NCBI GenBank assembly: GCA_030040395.1
Contig: JASHTU010000317.1
Span: 1-16,053 of the forward strand
DNA: 16,053 nucleotides
Reading direction: 5' to 3'
From: Acidobacteriaceae bacterium
Lineage (GTDB): Bacteria; Acidobacteriota; Terriglobia; Terriglobales; Acidobacteriaceae
Below are positions 14,676-16,053 of this stretch, piece by piece; the first letter of the stretch is position 1; each line of letters opens with the position of its first letter. Under the pieces are notes generated by a model that had not been told where the DNA came from, ran no database searches, and worked only from the letters and a program-made list of their open reading frames with translations. The position numbers were made by a program, and so were the translations under genes.

Positions 14676-15635
14676 ATGCATGTCCACGCGGCGGCGGACG
14701 GCCAAGGCGCGAAAAGGACGTCCCTGGTTCTGCGCATCTCGCTTGCGGCCACGCTCGCTTACGTGGTGGTCACCTTCGTTGCGGGACTGCGCGCTCACTC
14801 CCTGGCGCTGCTTTCCGAGTCCGGCCATAACGCCTCGGATTTTCTGGCTCTCCTGCTCAGTTTTGTCGCCGTTTACTTCCACACGCGTCCGGCCGATGAG
14901 GCGCGCACCTTCGGCTACCAGCGCGCCGGGGTGTTGGCGGCCTTCATCAACGCTGCCACGCTGATTGTGATTGCGCTGTGGATCGGCGTGGAAGCGGTGC
15001 ATCGACTTTCCAGCCCGGTGACGGTGCAACCACGGCTGATGATGATTGTGGCCGCGGCCGGGGTGGTGATGAACGGCGTGATAGCGGGCCTGCTATGGGG
15101 CGTGGCGCACGACGTGAACCTGCGTTCGGCCTTCCTACACATGACCGGTGACACACTTTCGACGGCGGCGGTGATTGCCGGCGGCGCCGGGATTCTCTAC
15201 ACCGGCAAGAACTGGATCGACCCGGTTCTCTCGCTGCTGATTGCCACCCTCATCCTTTGGTCGAGCATCGGCATCGTGCGCGAGACGCTGAACATTCTTC
15301 TCGAGGGTGCGCCGCACGACGTATCGCTGCCGCAGATTCGCGCCGGCATGGAGGCCATCGAGGGTGTGGTGGACGTGCACGACTTGCACGTTTGGAGTTT
15401 GGGGTCGCACTCGCGCGCACTGGCCTGCCACGTCACCATCGCCGACATTCCGCCGTCGGAGAGCGCGTGCATCCTGGACAAGCTCAACCATGTGCTGCGC
15501 GATCATTTTTCCATCCGCCATACGACCATCCAGTTTGAGCACATCGGCTGCGGAGAAGTCGTGGGGTGCGTGACGCCGATCGAGGAGTTGAGCAGCAAAA
15601 CGGGCCACCAGCACCCGCACGGCCACGCCCATTAG
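14676..15635 (+). CDS. Cation diffusion facilitator (zinc-type efflux transporter)
   Basis: A 319-residue proton-driven exporter of divalent metal ions in the inner membrane, close to the CzcD/ZitB group. Six membrane segments are visible between about 15 and 205. The transport-site residues are His-x3-Asp in TM2 (SESGHNASD, His 51/Asp 55) and in TM5 (HMTGD, His 155/Asp 159), the arrangement seen in zinc (also Cd/Co) transporters. A cytoplasmic domain (about 207-300) contains the family's VHDLHVWSLG (234-243). The protein ends in a His-rich tail (GHQHPHGHAH) that may buffer metal. ATG 14676 gives MHVH; an upstream TTG at 14637 in the same frame is less likely. No metal-responsive regulator is encoded next to it. 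Confidence 0.93.
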   Translation: MHVHAAADGQGAKRTSLVLRISLAATLAYVVVTFVAGLRAHSLALLSESGHNASDFLALLLSFVAVYFHTRPADEARTFGYQRAGVLAAFINAATLIVIALWIGVEAVHRLSSPVTVQPRLMMIVAAAGVVMNGVIAGLLWGVAHDVNLRSAFLHMTGDTLSTAAVIAGGAGILYTGKNWIDPVLSLLIATLILWSSIGIVRETLNILLEGAPHDVSLPQIRAGMEAIEGVVDVHDLHVWSLGSHSRALACHVTIADIPPSESACILDKLNHVLRDHFSIRHTTIQFEHIGCGEVVGCVTPIEELSSKTGHQHPHGHAH

Positions 15636-15722
15636 GGAATTTCACAAAGAGCTTGGTATGGTGTGAGGGTGCGGGCTCGGCCGCTCCATTTTGCTCGCGG
15701 CGGACCGGGGACCGCTCACCAG

Positions 15723-15728
15723 AGGAGG
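15723..15728 (+). promoter_or_regulatory. Strong SD that decides a TTG start
   Basis: AGGAGG at 15723-15728 lies six bases before TTG 15735 and three before TTG 15732; both are in frame. It is the best plus-strand ribosome binding site in the window and makes the start of the right-edge gene believable despite the rare codon. Confidence 0.6.
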
Positions 15729-15734
15729 TCTTTG

Positions 15735-16053
15735 TTGCTTTATTTCCGCGCCGCCAAGGCGGCATTGGGCTTTATTCTGCTCGCTTCACGACCGGCGGCT
15801 TCAGTGGCCGCGCCGCGGCAGGCGCAGTCCGCGGAAGCCCCGGCCGCCTCCGCGACGCAGCTCGAGGCTCTTGCAGGCGAGTACACCGATCCCTCCGAGC
15901 CCGATACGCCGCTGAGCTTTTATCCGCAGAATGGCGTGTTGGTGGTGGAGTCGGATCGGCGCGTTCCCACCCCGCTCACAACGCTTTCGCCCATCGAATT
16001 TGTGGCTCCCGATTCGCGGGCAACCGTTCAATTCCGCCTCGACACCGAGGGTC
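15735..16053 (+). CDS. N-terminal part of a secreted protein (right edge)
   Basis: An open frame of 106 codons with no stop before the edge, starting at TTG 15735 behind a perfect SD. A signal peptide (LYFRAAKAALGFILLAS, cleavage near ASVAA) is followed by an Ala/Pro-rich linker (about 22-40). Then comes LEALAGEYTDPSEPDTPLSF (42-61) and a beta-strand pattern with LVVESDRRVPTPL and IEFVAPDSRATVQF. Such segments often precede or follow the catalytic domain of secreted serine hydrolases or peptidases in acidobacteria, where they resemble DUF3471-like beta domains. The catalytic part is beyond the window, so function is open. Confidence 0.6.
   Translation, partial: MLYFRAAKAALGFILLASRPAASVAAPRQAQSAEAPAASATQLEALAGEYTDPSEPDTPLSFYPQNGVLVVESDRRVPTPLTTLSPIEFVAPDSRATVQFRLDTEG

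Noticed and set aside
1..16053. tRNA, rRNA, CRISPR, transposon or prophage content
   Set aside because: Scanning by eye found no cloverleaf with a GGTTCGAATCC-type arm, no regularly spaced repeats, and no transposase or integrase motifs. A tRNAscan or CRISPR search was not possible.

Overview
The window is high-GC bacterial DNA with short intergenic gaps. The families suggest an acidobacterium (Acidobacteriota): a GH18-deacetylase-glycosyltransferase fusion, a GT-C membrane glycosyltransferase of the kind common in that phylum, two small hypothetical proteins resembling acidobacterial ones, and several starts without a good Shine-Dalgarno (SD) sequence. This placement comes from recalled family resemblance; there is no rRNA or marker gene in the window to confirm it.

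Layout. Positions 1-1897 (minus strand) hold a possible gene start at the left edge and a UbiD-family decarboxylase. Positions 1972-9470 form an envelope/polysaccharide block. On the minus strand lies a very large protein that joins a GH18 domain, a NodB-type polysaccharide deacetylase and a processive family-2 glycosyltransferase. Divergent from it, on the plus strand, are a GT-C family membrane glycosyltransferase and, 21 bases later, a secreted beta-helix glycosidase-like protein with PKD and PA14-like modules.

Positions 9535-12316 (minus strand) hold an ethanolamine ammonia-lyase operon, eutB-eutC-small membrane protein, in which each junction is a 4-base ATGA stop/start overlap. A small cysteine-rich protein follows. 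No microcompartment, reactivase or regulator gene accompanies it here, so this looks like a minimal ethanolamine catabolic unit.

Divergent from eutB, the plus strand runs to the right edge: leucyl aminopeptidase (pepA), a small DUF3592-like membrane-anchored protein, a zinc-type cation diffusion facilitator with a His-rich tail, and the first 106 codons of a secreted protein of unknown function.

The most unusual items are the three-enzyme fusion, the tightly coupled third gene of the eut operon, two in-frame insertions (in the UbiD and GT-C proteins), and -10-like hexamers sitting 6-7 bases before several start codons, which would fit leaderless transcripts. I see no tRNA, rRNA, CRISPR array, transposase, integrase or attachment site.
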